A stretch of DNA of 23,604 nucleotides, from the NCBI GenBank assembly GCA_903939555.1, contig CAJAHV010000131.1, positions 1 to 23,604 of the forward strand, read 5' to 3'. This document shows positions 7,142-14,168 of this stretch, one piece after another. The notes below the pieces were generated by a model. It searched no databases. It had not been told where the DNA came from and was given only the letters and a program-made list of their open reading frames with translations. Position 1 is the stretch's first letter, and each line of letters starts with the position of its first letter. This DNA comes from an uncultured Alphaproteobacteria bacterium. GTDB taxonomy: Bacteria; Pseudomonadota; Alphaproteobacteria; Sphingomonadales; Sphingomonadaceae. Made by a program: the position numbers and the translations under genes.

Positions 7142-8985
7142 CCGCGCTGGCGTCGCCGCCGTCGGAACGCCACCACCCCGCCGATCACAAGCCCGATCCC
7201 GCCGGCCACCCAGGCGCCAAGCGCCCGCAGTTGCGGATAGAGGCGATCGCGTTTGCCGTTCTCCTCCACCTGTTTCATGCTGGTATAGCCCGGTGGCATG
7301 GCGAGTACGCGGTCGCGCGCGGCATAGGCTGCATAATCGGCCTGCATCGCCCGGAACCGCGCTGGCTCTGCGGCGGCGAGGTCGCGGGTTTCGCCGGGGT
7401 CGGCGACGATATTATACAGCGCCCAGCGACCATCGCCATAAGGTGGCAGGTTCCTGACCAGCTTCCAGTCGCCCTTCCACAACACGGCATTGCCCGCCAA
7501 TTCATAGCCGATCGCTTCATCAGCGGGGTGAACCGCAGCGGCGCCGGTCAGCATCGGGGACAGGTCGCGCCCGGACATCGCGCTGGCTGGCGCCGTTACA
7601 CCGGCCAGTGCCAGCAGCGTCGGCGCGATATCGGTGACATGGGCAAAGCCGCGCGCGATCCCGCCTTGCGGCAAAGCGGCGTTGCCCGGCCAGGCGATGA
7701 TCAGCGGCACCCGCACCCCGCCTTCGCTGGCGGAGAATTTGTAGCCGCGGAACGGTGCTGCCAAGGCGCTGGCAAAGCCGGTGCCGACGGCGGTGAAGCT
7801 GCCCGGCCGGCCCTGCTGGTCGGGGCGGGTGTCGTAATAATGATTGACCGCCCAGTTGTTGAACGCGCCGACCATCGGGTCGATGGCTTCGGGGCCATTG
7901 TCGGACAGGAAGACAAAGACGGTATTGTCATACGCGCCGGTCGCCTTGAGATGCGTGACCAGGCGCCCGATCTCGCGGTCCATCGCGGTTGCCATGCCGC
8001 CATAGGCCGCCATGGCATGGGCACGCTGGGCTTTTTCGGCCGGGCTGAGCGCGTTCCAGTCGCCGGTCGTGGCCATGGTGACCATCGCGACATCGGCGGG
8101 CACCATGGCCTTGGCGATCGCGCCGGCGCGGCGGCTGTCACGCAGCGCGGTCCAGCCGGCGGCATAGCGGCCCTTGTAGGCGGCGATATCGGCATCGGGC
8201 GCCTGTACCGGGATATGGTTGGCGAGGAAGTTGATGCTGGCGAGGAAGGGTTTGCCGCTTGCCCGCCCGGCATCGACATATTCGATGGTCTTGTCGACGA
8301 TGAAGCGCGACGAATAGAAATTTTTCGGTAGCGTCGCCGGCTTGCCATCCTCGGTCCAGGCGGCTTTTTCATAAAGCAGCAGATTGGCTTTCTGTTCGAA
8401 ATTGTCGGCGCCCGACTGGCCCAGTGCAAAGGCGTGGTCATAGCCCTTGCCGGTCGGCAAATTGGCCGGGCGGTTGCCGAGATGCCATTTGCCGGTCTGG
8501 TAGGTGCGATAACCGGCGGCGCGCAGGCGATCGGCAATGGTGACGACGCCCGCGTCGAGTTCGGCGGCATAGCCGGGTTTGCCCTGATGCGCCGGCGGCA
8601 TGGTTTCCGGCATGTTGCCAAGGCCGATGCGATGGTTGGGCAGGCCGGTCTGTAACATGGCGCGCGTCGGGGCGCACGATCCGGCGACGTGAAAATTGGC
8701 GAAACGGGTGCCGCGTGCCGCCAGCGCGTCGATATTGGGCGTCGCGATTTCGCCGCCAAAGGCGCCGACATCGGTGAAGCTCCAGTCATCGGCGAGCAGG
8801 ATGACGATATTGGGGCGGGCGGGGGCGGCAGTGTGGGCAGAGCCGGGGACGGCGGCAGTTGCAGGCAGCAGCGGGATCGCCCCCGGCGTGGCAGGCGTGA
8901 AGGCGGTGGCGAGGAGCAGCGAGGCGGCGAGGAGAAGCTTCCGCCCTCTGCGCAAATCGGAAGAAGTGGAGCGTTGCACCCTCAT
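7138..8985 (-). CDS. arylsulfatase, type I (formylglycine-dependent), with C-terminal membrane anchor
   Basis: A 615-residue alkaline-phosphatase-superfamily sulfatase that should hydrolyse organic sulfate esters. It has an N-terminal hydrophobic signal (about 15-30) after RRGRK, calcium ligands D66-D67 (ILLADDW), the formylglycine motif C104-A-P-T-R, GKWHLG and a later SDNGPEA. The CxPTR form followed by MLQTG and GLGNMPE resembles Pseudomonas aeruginosa AtsA-type enzymes. C104 needs conversion to formylglycine by a maturase not seen in this window. The C-terminus has a hydrophobic helix (about 590-607) and an arginine-rich tail, so the enzyme is probably anchored in the inner membrane facing the periplasm. 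The ATG at 8985 overlaps the GST stop by ATGA; a longer frame to 9093 would run back through the GST gene. Confidence 0.92.
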   Translation of the reverse strand: MRVQRSTSSDLRRGRKLLLAASLLLATAFTPATPGAIPLLPATAAVPGSAHTAAPARPNIVILLADDWSFTDVGAFGGEIATPNIDALAARGTRFANFHVAGSCAPTRAMLQTGLPNHRIGLGNMPETMPPAHQGKPGYAAELDAGVVTIADRLRAAGYRTYQTGKWHLGNRPANLPTGKGYDHAFALGQSGADNFEQKANLLLYEKAAWTEDGKPATLPKNFYSSRFIVDKTIEYVDAGRASGKPFLASINFLANHIPVQAPDADIAAYKGRYAAGWTALRDSRRAGAIAKAMVPADVAMVTMATTGDWNALSPAEKAQRAHAMAAYGGMATAMDREIGRLVTHLKATGAYDNTVFVFLSDNGPEAIDPMVGAFNNWAVNHYYDTRPDQQGRPGSFTAVGTGFASALAAPFRGYKFSASEGGVRVPLIIAWPGNAALPQGGIARGFAHVTDIAPTLLALAGVTAPASAMSGRDLSPMLTGAAAVHPADEAIGYELAGNAVLWKGDWKLVRNLPPYGDGRWALYNIVADPGETRDLAAAEPARFRAMQADYAAYAARDRVLAMPPGYTSMKQVEENGKRDRLYPQLRALGAWVAGGIGLVIGGVVAFRRRRRQRG

Positions 8986-9989
8986 GCCGCTTGCAAGGGC
9001 GCGAGGCAGCCGGTGCGCGCCAGCAGCGGCTCCAGCCCGGCGCGGGCGTCCGCCGGCAGCGCGGCAAAACGTGCCCGCAGGTCGGCGAGGCATTTCGCCT
9101 GATATTTGAAGGTCCCCTGCGTATAGTCATGCCCCAGCGCGGTAAAGCGGAAGGTCTCGGCCCCGGCGGCGAGCGCTGTGGCATTGGCGATAAGGAAGGG
9201 GAAATACAGCGCACCGATGATGCCAAGCAGCGCCTCGACGACCGGTGCCGGCGGGGCATCGGGGGCGTCCCATTCGCCATCGATGCCCGACATGTCGTCG
9301 ATGTGGAGCAGCCAGCGCAGCACATAGGGATAATCACGGCGCAGCATCGCCTCCGGCGTCGGATCGACCCCGAGTTGCGAGATCTGGCCATAAAGTCCGA
9401 ATTCGGCGAGCGAAGGCCGCGACCCGAACAGGCAATGCCGATCGGTGACATGGGCTTCGAGCGCCGCCAGCACCGCACGAGTCGAGGCTTCGATCAGGGG
9501 AAAATTCGCCTCGGTGCAGCCGACGATGCCCATGCGGCCAACCTGGCGCTGGCGGAACATCTCGGCGGCGGCCTGTGATTTGCCGATGCCGCCACCCTTC
9601 ATCTGGTCGAAGGCCAGCCAGCGGCTCATCTGCACCTGGTCGACCTCGCGCAGCCAGCGATAGCCGAACATCGCCTTGGTCAGCCATTCGTCGCCGAAAT
9701 CCTCGATCAGATGGGCGAGAAAGGCCTGCGCCGGATCAGGCGGCACGATGCCGCGATCGGCATGGCGTGCCTCGAGATCATAGATCAGCGGGGTCGAATC
9801 ATTGGCAAAGCTGCCATCGGGATATTCGAGGATGGGGATGACCGGGGCCTTGACCTTGCCCGCCGTCGCCGCGAGCGCGCCGCCGCCATGCGCCCAGATG
9901 TGCGGCAGCCGGCGATAGCGCAGCACGGCGCGCAACTTCATCGAATAGGGCGAACCGAGCGCGCCATAGATGGTGTAATGGCCAGTCAT
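8982..9989 (-). CDS. glutathione S-transferase family protein, long form
   Basis: A 335-residue protein with a thioredoxin-like N-terminal domain and an all-helical C-terminal domain. The start HYTIYGALGSPYSMKLRAVLRYRR holds the glutathione-site loop (S13-P14-Y15-S16), with VPILEYPDGSFANDSTPLIYDLE (cis-proline and the E/D-S/T pair that binds the glutathione gamma-glutamyl group) at about 50-72. The C-terminal half is longer than in the usual 200-230-residue GSTs and contains GSRPSLAEFGLYGQISQL, the common N-capping region. The ATG at 9989 has GGGGG upstream. It is preceded by the MBL gene at 28 bases and overlaps the sulfatase start by 4 bases. Such enzymes may conjugate, dehalogenate or cleave ethers; the substrate here is unknown. 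Confidence 0.87.
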   Translation of the reverse strand: MTGHYTIYGALGSPYSMKLRAVLRYRRLPHIWAHGGGALAATAGKVKAPVIPILEYPDGSFANDSTPLIYDLEARHADRGIVPPDPAQAFLAHLIEDFGDEWLTKAMFGYRWLREVDQVQMSRWLAFDQMKGGGIGKSQAAAEMFRQRQVGRMGIVGCTEANFPLIEASTRAVLAALEAHVTDRHCLFGSRPSLAEFGLYGQISQLGVDPTPEAMLRRDYPYVLRWLLHIDDMSGIDGEWDAPDAPPAPVVEALLGIIGALYFPFLIANATALAAGAETFRFTALGHDYTQGTFKYQAKCLADLRARFAALPADARAGLEPLLARTGCLAPLQAA

Positions 9990-10001
9990 CGAAAGCCCCC
10001 G

Positions 10002-10015
10002 TTTGCCATGGCAAA
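10002..10015. promoter_or_regulatory. perfect 14-base palindrome between MBL and GST genes
   Basis: TTTGCCATGGCAAA is its own reverse complement and sits in the 28-base gap between the MBL stop and the GST Shine-Dalgarno. It could be a dimeric repressor site or a weak CAUG-loop hairpin in the mRNA. No promoter elements were recognised beside it, so function is uncertain. Confidence 0.4.
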
Positions 10016-10017
10016 GA

Positions 10018-11094
10018 TTACAGCAGTTTCTTCTGCGTGATGGTGGTGCTGCCGGCGGGCAGGGTCAAGATCATGCCGTCTTCGCCGACCGTGATCGGCC
10101 CGGTGAAGTGTTTCGCCGCATCCCCAAGGAAGGCCGGATAGGCAAAGGCGAACGGCAGCGGCGGCACCAGATGGTTGAGCAGCAACTGCTTCACCCCGGC
10201 CGCCTTTGCCGCATCGGCGGCCTGTTCGGGGCTGGTGTGGTAATTGACGATGTCGCGGGTGATCTGCGCGGTATTGGCGATGCCCTTGGCGACAAGTGCG
10301 TCAGTGAGCAGCCCGACCATCTTGGGTTGCAGGGCTTCGTGCACCAGCACATCGGCGCCGCGCGCCGCGGCAACAAGGGCCGGCGACGGCGCGGTATCGC
10401 CGCTCAGCACCACCGAGCGGCCCTTGTAATCGAAACGATAGCCGACGGCTGGCTGCACCGGGCCATGATCGACGGCAAAGGCCGTGATCCTGACCCCGCC
10501 ATCATCGACGATCACCACCGGCGCTGCGCCGATGGCAAAGGGCCGCGCCGCAGCGCCGGCGCCACCGGGCGGCATGATCGCCGGTCCATGATGCGCGACG
10601 CGATAGCCGTTATCGAGCGCGTAGGCCATTTTGAAGCCGGCGACGACCTGTTCGACTCCGGATGGGCCGTGCACCGGCAGCGGCGCCATATTGGGCTTGC
10701 CCGACCAGCGCATCAGCAGCATCGGCCCCATGCCGTCGATATGATCCGAATGGAAATGGGTGAGCAGCAACGCCTCTACCCGCCCGGTCGGCATGCCCAT
10801 CAGGGTCAGGTTGCGCGCGCCGCCTTCGCCGGCATCGACAACGAATAACCGTTTGCCGGCGATGACCAGCGTGCATGGCCCGGCCCGGCTCGGGTCGGGC
10901 AGGGGTGATCCGGTGCCGCACAGCACGACATGGAGGCCATCGGGCAGGCCGTGCGTGGCATCGCGGCCAACGCGATCAGCGACCACCCGCGTCAGCAGGG
11001 CGGTAGCGATCTGCGGCTGGAACAGCTTGAAACCGCCGATGCCGAGCCCGGCGAGCCCGAGCGTGACGAGCGCGACCTTGCTGGTTGTGCGCAT
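10018..11094 (-). CDS. membrane-anchored metallo-beta-lactamase-fold hydrolase
   Basis: A 358-residue MBL-fold protein. The zinc motif HFHSDH spans residues 113-118, preceded by LCGTGSPLPDPSRAGPCTLV and VVDAGEGG. Later ligands are an aspartate in VVLSGDTAPS and histidines in LVHEA and LLNHLVPP. This arrangement is that of the RNase Z/AtsA-like phosphodiesterase and arylsulfatase group rather than the alkylsulfatase SdsA group. The N-terminus (about 6-22) is a hydrophobic signal or uncleaved anchor, so it probably acts in the periplasm. The ATG at 11094 follows GGAGGG with good spacing; an ATG at 11184 would lie upstream of the predicted promoter. It is the first gene of the minus-strand operon. 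Possible activities include cleavage of an ester, lactone or sulfate ester. Confidence 0.88.
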   Translation of the reverse strand: MRTTSKVALVTLGLAGLGIGGFKLFQPQIATALLTRVVADRVGRDATHGLPDGLHVVLCGTGSPLPDPSRAGPCTLVIAGKRLFVVDAGEGGARNLTLMGMPTGRVEALLLTHFHSDHIDGMGPMLLMRWSGKPNMAPLPVHGPSGVEQVVAGFKMAYALDNGYRVAHHGPAIMPPGGAGAAARPFAIGAAPVVIVDDGGVRITAFAVDHGPVQPAVGYRFDYKGRSVVLSGDTAPSPALVAAARGADVLVHEALQPKMVGLLTDALVAKGIANTAQITRDIVNYHTSPEQAADAAKAAGVKQLLLNHLVPPLPFAFAYPAFLGDAAKHFTGPITVGEDGMILTLPAGSTTITQKKLL

Positions 11095-11137
11095 CTGTGC
11101 CCTCCATCTCCGCCGCTGCAATTCACGGCTTGTGGGC

Positions 11138-11165
11138 AGCATAGCCACGGATGTGGCATTGGCAA
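11138..11165 (-). promoter_or_regulatory. sigma70-like promoter of the MBL-GST-sulfatase operon
   Basis: Read on the minus strand, TTGCCA (11165-11160, five of six bases of TTGACA) and TATGCT (11143-11138, four of six of TATAAT) are separated by 16 bases. Transcription would begin near 11131, about 37 bases before the ATG at 11094, with GGAGGG in between. It is predicted by eye only. Confidence 0.5.
11144..11157. promoter_or_regulatory. candidate operator dyad inside the promoter spacer
   Basis: GCCACATCCGTGGC (minus-strand reading) has 5-base arms around 4 bases and fills the spacer between the predicted -35 and -10. A second small dyad, CATTG-G-CAATG (11157-11167), abuts it and overlaps the -35. 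A repressor bound here would block RNA polymerase. The TetR-type gene of the divergent operon is a natural candidate. A 5-base-arm dyad alone could occur by chance; its position is what matters. Confidence 0.4.
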
Positions 11166-11234
11166 TGTCGAAATATTGCATCAAACGGCGAAACTGCTGG
11201 ACTGTCGGCCAGCGAGCCCCGACAATATGCTGAC

Positions 11235-11243
11235 AAGGGGAGA
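11235..11243 (+). promoter_or_regulatory. Shine-Dalgarno that decides a GTG start
   Basis: AAGGGGAGA ends six bases before the GTG at 11250. The internal ATG at 11262 is too far from it, and the far upstream ATG at 11151 lies in the divergent promoter region. Confidence 0.7.
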
Positions 11244-11249
11244 CGGATC

Positions 11250-11633
11250 GTGAAGACTATCATGCGCGGCATCATCGGGCTGGTCGGCCTGTTCAACATC
11301 AGCATCGGCCTGTTGTTTCTGCTGCAGCCGGCCAAGCTGGGCGCTGCCTTCTTCCTGTCACCACTGACGACGCAGGGCCTGGCGACGCTGCGGGCGGATT
11401 TCCCCGGCTTTTTCATCGGTGCCTCGGTGTTTGCGCTATGTGGTGCCTGGCGCGCCGACGCGCGGCCGTTGCTGGTGCCGCTGGTCATGCTCGGCCTGGC
11501 GCTGTTCGGGCGCTTCGTCAGCCTGGCGCTCGATGGCGTCGGCCCCGCAGCGATCCAGCCGATGGTCGTTGAAGCGGTGATGCTCACGCTGCTGCTCATC
11601 GCCCGGCGCAGCTTTGCCGGCGCCCGCGCATGA
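11250..11633 (+). CDS. small membrane protein, DUF4345-like
   Basis: A 127-residue protein with four predicted membrane helices: IIGLVGLFNISIGLLFLLQP, DFPGFFIGASVFALCGAW, LLVPLVMLGLALFGRFVSL and VVEAVMLTLLLIA. The pattern, with LRADFPGFFIG between helices 1 and 2, resembles DUF4345, whose function is unknown. The GTG start at 11250 is chosen from the SD. It is the first gene divergent from the MBL operon and ends in an ATGA overlap with the second sulfatase, so it is probably translated together with it. It might help position or supply that enzyme, but there is no direct evidence. Confidence 0.75.
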   Translation: MKTIMRGIIGLVGLFNISIGLLFLLQPAKLGAAFFLSPLTTQGLATLRADFPGFFIGASVFALCGAWRADARPLLVPLVMLGLALFGRFVSLALDGVGPAAIQPMVVEAVMLTLLLIARRSFAGARA

Positions 11634-13309
11634 AGACCTTCGGCAAGGTCCTGCTCGGCACCACTGCGGCGCTGGTCATCGGCGTTGTCGCGTCGCGTGA
11701 CTATATAAAGCTGCACGCCCCCGGCTGGCTGGCCGGGCCGACGGCGCCCAACCGCCCCGTCGCCTGGGCGCAAGGCCCGGCGGTGGCGCCGCAGGGCCAG
11801 CGCCCGCCCAACATCATCCTGATCATGGCTGATGATCTCGGCTACAACGACATCAGCCTGACCGGCACCGGCGCCGCCGGCATCGCTACGCCCAATATCG
11901 ATGCCATCGGCCGCGAGGGCGTCACCTTCACCAACGGCTATGCCGGCAATGCCACCTGCGCACCATCACGCGCCGCGCTGATGACCGGGCGTTATGCGAC
12001 GCGCTTCGGCTATGAATTCACCCCCACCGATACCAAGGTGCCGGGCTGGTTCCCGACCAGCCTGTTCCGGCCCGATGCCATGTTCGCGCGCAACATCGCG
12101 CACACCGAGAGCGATTGGGAACACAAGCCGATCTTCGACGACGCTGCTGCGGCACGCGCCGCACCGCCGGGCGCCAAGGGCGTGCCCGCTGCCGAGATCA
12201 CCGTTGCCGAACAGCTCAAGAGCCGTGGCTATCACAACATCCACCTCGGCAAATGGCATCTGGGTGAAGCCAAGGGCATGCGCCCCGAGGACCAGGGCTT
12301 TGATGAATCGCTCGGTTTCATCATTGGCGGGCAGATGTTCCTGCCGGAAAACGATCCGAACGTGGTCAATTCAAAGCAGAGTTTCGACCCGATCGACAAA
12401 TTCCTGTGGGCCAATTTGCCTTATAGCGTGCAGTTCAACGGTTCTGCGCGCTTTGCCCCCGATCGCTACATGACCGATTATCTGACCGACCAGGCGCTGG
12501 CCGGCATCCGGGCCAACCGCAACCGGCCGTTCTTCATGTATCTCGCCTATAATGCTCCGCACACACCGCTGCAGGCGCTCAAGGCGGATTATGATGCGCT
12601 GCCGCAGATTAAGGACCACCGCCTGCGGGTCTATGCCGCGATGATCCGCGCGCTCGACCGCGGCGTCGGCAAGGTCATGGCCGAACTGAAGGCGCAGGGC
12701 CTTGATGACAATACGCTGGTGATCTTTTCCTCCGACAATGGCGGCGCGCATTACATTGGCCTGCCCGAGGTAAACCGCCCCTATCGCGGCTGGAAGGCGA
12801 CTTTTTACGAAGGCGGCACGCATGTGCCCTTCATGATGCGCTGGCCGGCGCAGATCGCCGCTGGCAGCCGCTATGACCCGATGATCAGTCATTTCGACAT
12901 CTTCGCCACCGCCAGCGCGGCGAGCGGCGCGGCCTTGCCGCGCGACCGGCCGATCGATGGGGTCGATGTGCTGCCCTTCGTCAAGGGCGCTGCCGGCGTG
13001 CCGCACCAGGCGCTGTTCTGGCGCAGCGGCAACTATCGTGTCGTGCGTGATGGCGACTGGAAGCTGCAATCGCTTGATCTGCCGCGCGAGGACCGACTTT
13101 TCGATCTGAAGACCGATCCGACCGAGCGCCGTGATGTGGCAGCGGCCAACCCCGCCATCGTTGCAAGCCTCAGGGCGCGTTTGGCGGCGCATGATGCTAC
13201 CCAGCAGCCGGCAGCGTGGGATTCGCTGGTCAGGGCGCCGATCGCCATCGACCGGCCGCTCGGCACCCGGCCGGTGAAGGGGGAGTCATATGTCTATTGG
13301 GCGAATTGA
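11630..13309 (+). CDS. arylsulfatase, type I (formylglycine-dependent), N-terminally anchored
   Basis: A 559-residue sulfatase. It shows calcium ligands D68-D69 (IMADDLGYND), the canonical formylglycine motif C110-A-P-S-R followed by AALMTGR, HLGKWHLGE, SSDNGGAHY and KATFYEGGTHVPF. The N-terminal hydrophobic helix (about 5-21) lacks a clear cleavage site, so it may stay as an anchor with the domain in the periplasm. It is only distantly like the sulfatase at 7138-8985: the motif is CAPSR rather than CAPTR and there is no C-terminal anchor, so a recent tandem duplication is unlikely. The ATG at 11630 overlaps the DUF4345-like stop (ATGA). The TetR gene follows 22 bases later. The substrate is unknown; type I sulfatases need a maturase, none of which is in the window. 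Confidence 0.93.
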   Translation: MKTFGKVLLGTTAALVIGVVASRDYIKLHAPGWLAGPTAPNRPVAWAQGPAVAPQGQRPPNIILIMADDLGYNDISLTGTGAAGIATPNIDAIGREGVTFTNGYAGNATCAPSRAALMTGRYATRFGYEFTPTDTKVPGWFPTSLFRPDAMFARNIAHTESDWEHKPIFDDAAAARAAPPGAKGVPAAEITVAEQLKSRGYHNIHLGKWHLGEAKGMRPEDQGFDESLGFIIGGQMFLPENDPNVVNSKQSFDPIDKFLWANLPYSVQFNGSARFAPDRYMTDYLTDQALAGIRANRNRPFFMYLAYNAPHTPLQALKADYDALPQIKDHRLRVYAAMIRALDRGVGKVMAELKAQGLDDNTLVIFSSDNGGAHYIGLPEVNRPYRGWKATFYEGGTHVPFMMRWPAQIAAGSRYDPMISHFDIFATASAASGAALPRDRPIDGVDVLPFVKGAAGVPHQALFWRSGNYRVVRDGDWKLQSLDLPREDRLFDLKTDPTERRDVAAANPAIVASLRARLAAHDATQQPAAWDSLVRAPIAIDRPLGTRPVKGESYVYWAN

Positions 13310-13331
13310 TCAGGGAGCGTAAGAACGCCGC

Positions 13332-13919
13332 ATGACTGCCTATGATACTCCACACTCAAGTGATGGCCGTCGCCGCCGTTCCGAACAAAGCCGTGATCGT
13401 ATCGTCGATGCGGTGATGGCGCTGGTTGCCGAGGGCCATGTCACCCCGTCGGCCGAAAATGTGGCGGCGCGTGCCGGAGTCGGACTGCGCAGCGTGTTCC
13501 GGCATTTCAAGGACATGGAAAGCCTGTACGCTGAAATATGGCTGCGCAATGTGCGGGTCTACGCGGCGGCACTACTGCCTTACGTCAGCGCTGACTGGCG
13601 CGGCAAGCTTGACGAAATGATCGAGCGGCGGGCCGGAGTCTACGAACAGTTGCTGCCCTTCAAGCGCGCCGGAGATGTGCATATCCACAAATCGCCGACC
13701 CTAGCAGTCAACCAAAAGGCGGTGTCCCGAGTGCTTCGCGAGCGGTTGGCACAGACTTTGCCGGCGGCGATTGTCGGCAAACCCCTGGTTTTTGAAGCGA
13801 TAAACATGCTGCTCAGCTTTGAATGCTGGCAGCTCCTGCGGCTTGAACAACAACTCGATCCCGCCATGGCGCGGCAGTTGATAGGCAATCAGATCAGTCT
13901 GATTACCGCAGCGGCCTGA
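13332..13919 (+). CDS. TetR/AcrR family transcriptional regulator
   Basis: A 195-residue regulator. The N-terminal helix-turn-helix domain (about residues 18-66) reads SRDRIVDAVMALVAEG, then ENVAARAGVGLRSVFRHFKDMESLYAEIW, the classic TetR pattern with the recognition helix VGLRSVFRHF. The C-terminal ligand-binding domain is diverse, as expected. The gene is 22 bases downstream of the second sulfatase on the same strand, so it is probably co-transcribed; GGGAG upstream is a rather distant SD. TetR proteins often repress the operon they belong to and the divergent one. That fits the dyad in the 11095-11249 region, but the site was inferred only from position. The ligand could be the sulfate ester or its product. 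Confidence 0.9.
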   Translation: MTAYDTPHSSDGRRRRSEQSRDRIVDAVMALVAEGHVTPSAENVAARAGVGLRSVFRHFKDMESLYAEIWLRNVRVYAAALLPYVSADWRGKLDEMIERRAGVYEQLLPFKRAGDVHIHKSPTLAVNQKAVSRVLRERLAQTLPAAIVGKPLVFEAINMLLSFECWQLLRLEQQLDPAMARQLIGNQISLITAAA

Positions 13920-14168
13920 TCGCGGGCATGGCACGACGGCCTGCCGCCATCGGCTCGCGGGAAATCGCATCTGGCGGCGTAGTTTTGTGACAAATACGTA
14001 ATATTTGAGCGAAACGGACTTTTTTTGTTGCGCTGCACTATACAAGCCGGGTCGCGCCTGCCCATAAATACGTACTGTCTGGAATGTGTCCCGCCCCGGT
14101 TCCGGGATGAGAGGCGCAGCAAGGCAGAGGGAGAGGAACATTCAACCCCAAGACAGGGAAAATGTTCC
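13920..14168. other. AT-richer leader region before the porin gene
   Basis: These 249 bases between TetR and the porin contain a patch much richer in A and T than the surroundings (13980-14075). Within it are two copies of AAATACGTA, at 13992-14000 and 14066-14074. The first copy also forms the dyad AAATA-CGTAA-TATTT. TATACA at 14039-14044 is a possible -10, though no convincing -35 stands at the right distance. The end of the region is the start-codon hairpin listed separately. No convincing small gene was found. Confidence 0.5.
14135..14168 (+). promoter_or_regulatory. inverted repeat/hairpin abutting the porin start codon
   Basis: GGAACATT (14135-14142) and AATGTTCC (14161-14168) are perfect complements, and the second arm ends exactly one base before the ATG at 14169. 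The 18-base loop holds the SD-like AGGGAA; a second purine run, GGGAGAGG, overlaps the first arm. Such a structure could control translation initiation of the porin. Confidence 0.5.

Noticed and set aside
11226..11231. TATGCT as a -10 for the DUF4345-sulfatase operon
   Set aside because: No -35 at a proper distance, and the start would fall inside the Shine-Dalgarno of the GTG at 11250.
11123..11773. 216-codon minus-strand frame over the DUF4345-like gene
   Set aside because: Low-complexity Ser/Arg/Thr composition, no recognised family, and it would run through the divergent promoter. The plus-strand membrane protein has an SD and four clear helices.
7138..13309. The two sulfatases as a recent tandem inverted duplication
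   Set aside because: Different active-site forms (CAPTR, CAPSR), different lengths, different anchors and no extended shared DNA.
14025..14168. Upstream extension of the porin reading frame
   Set aside because: It is the 5' leader: adding it would hide the signal peptide and include charged residues unlike the family.
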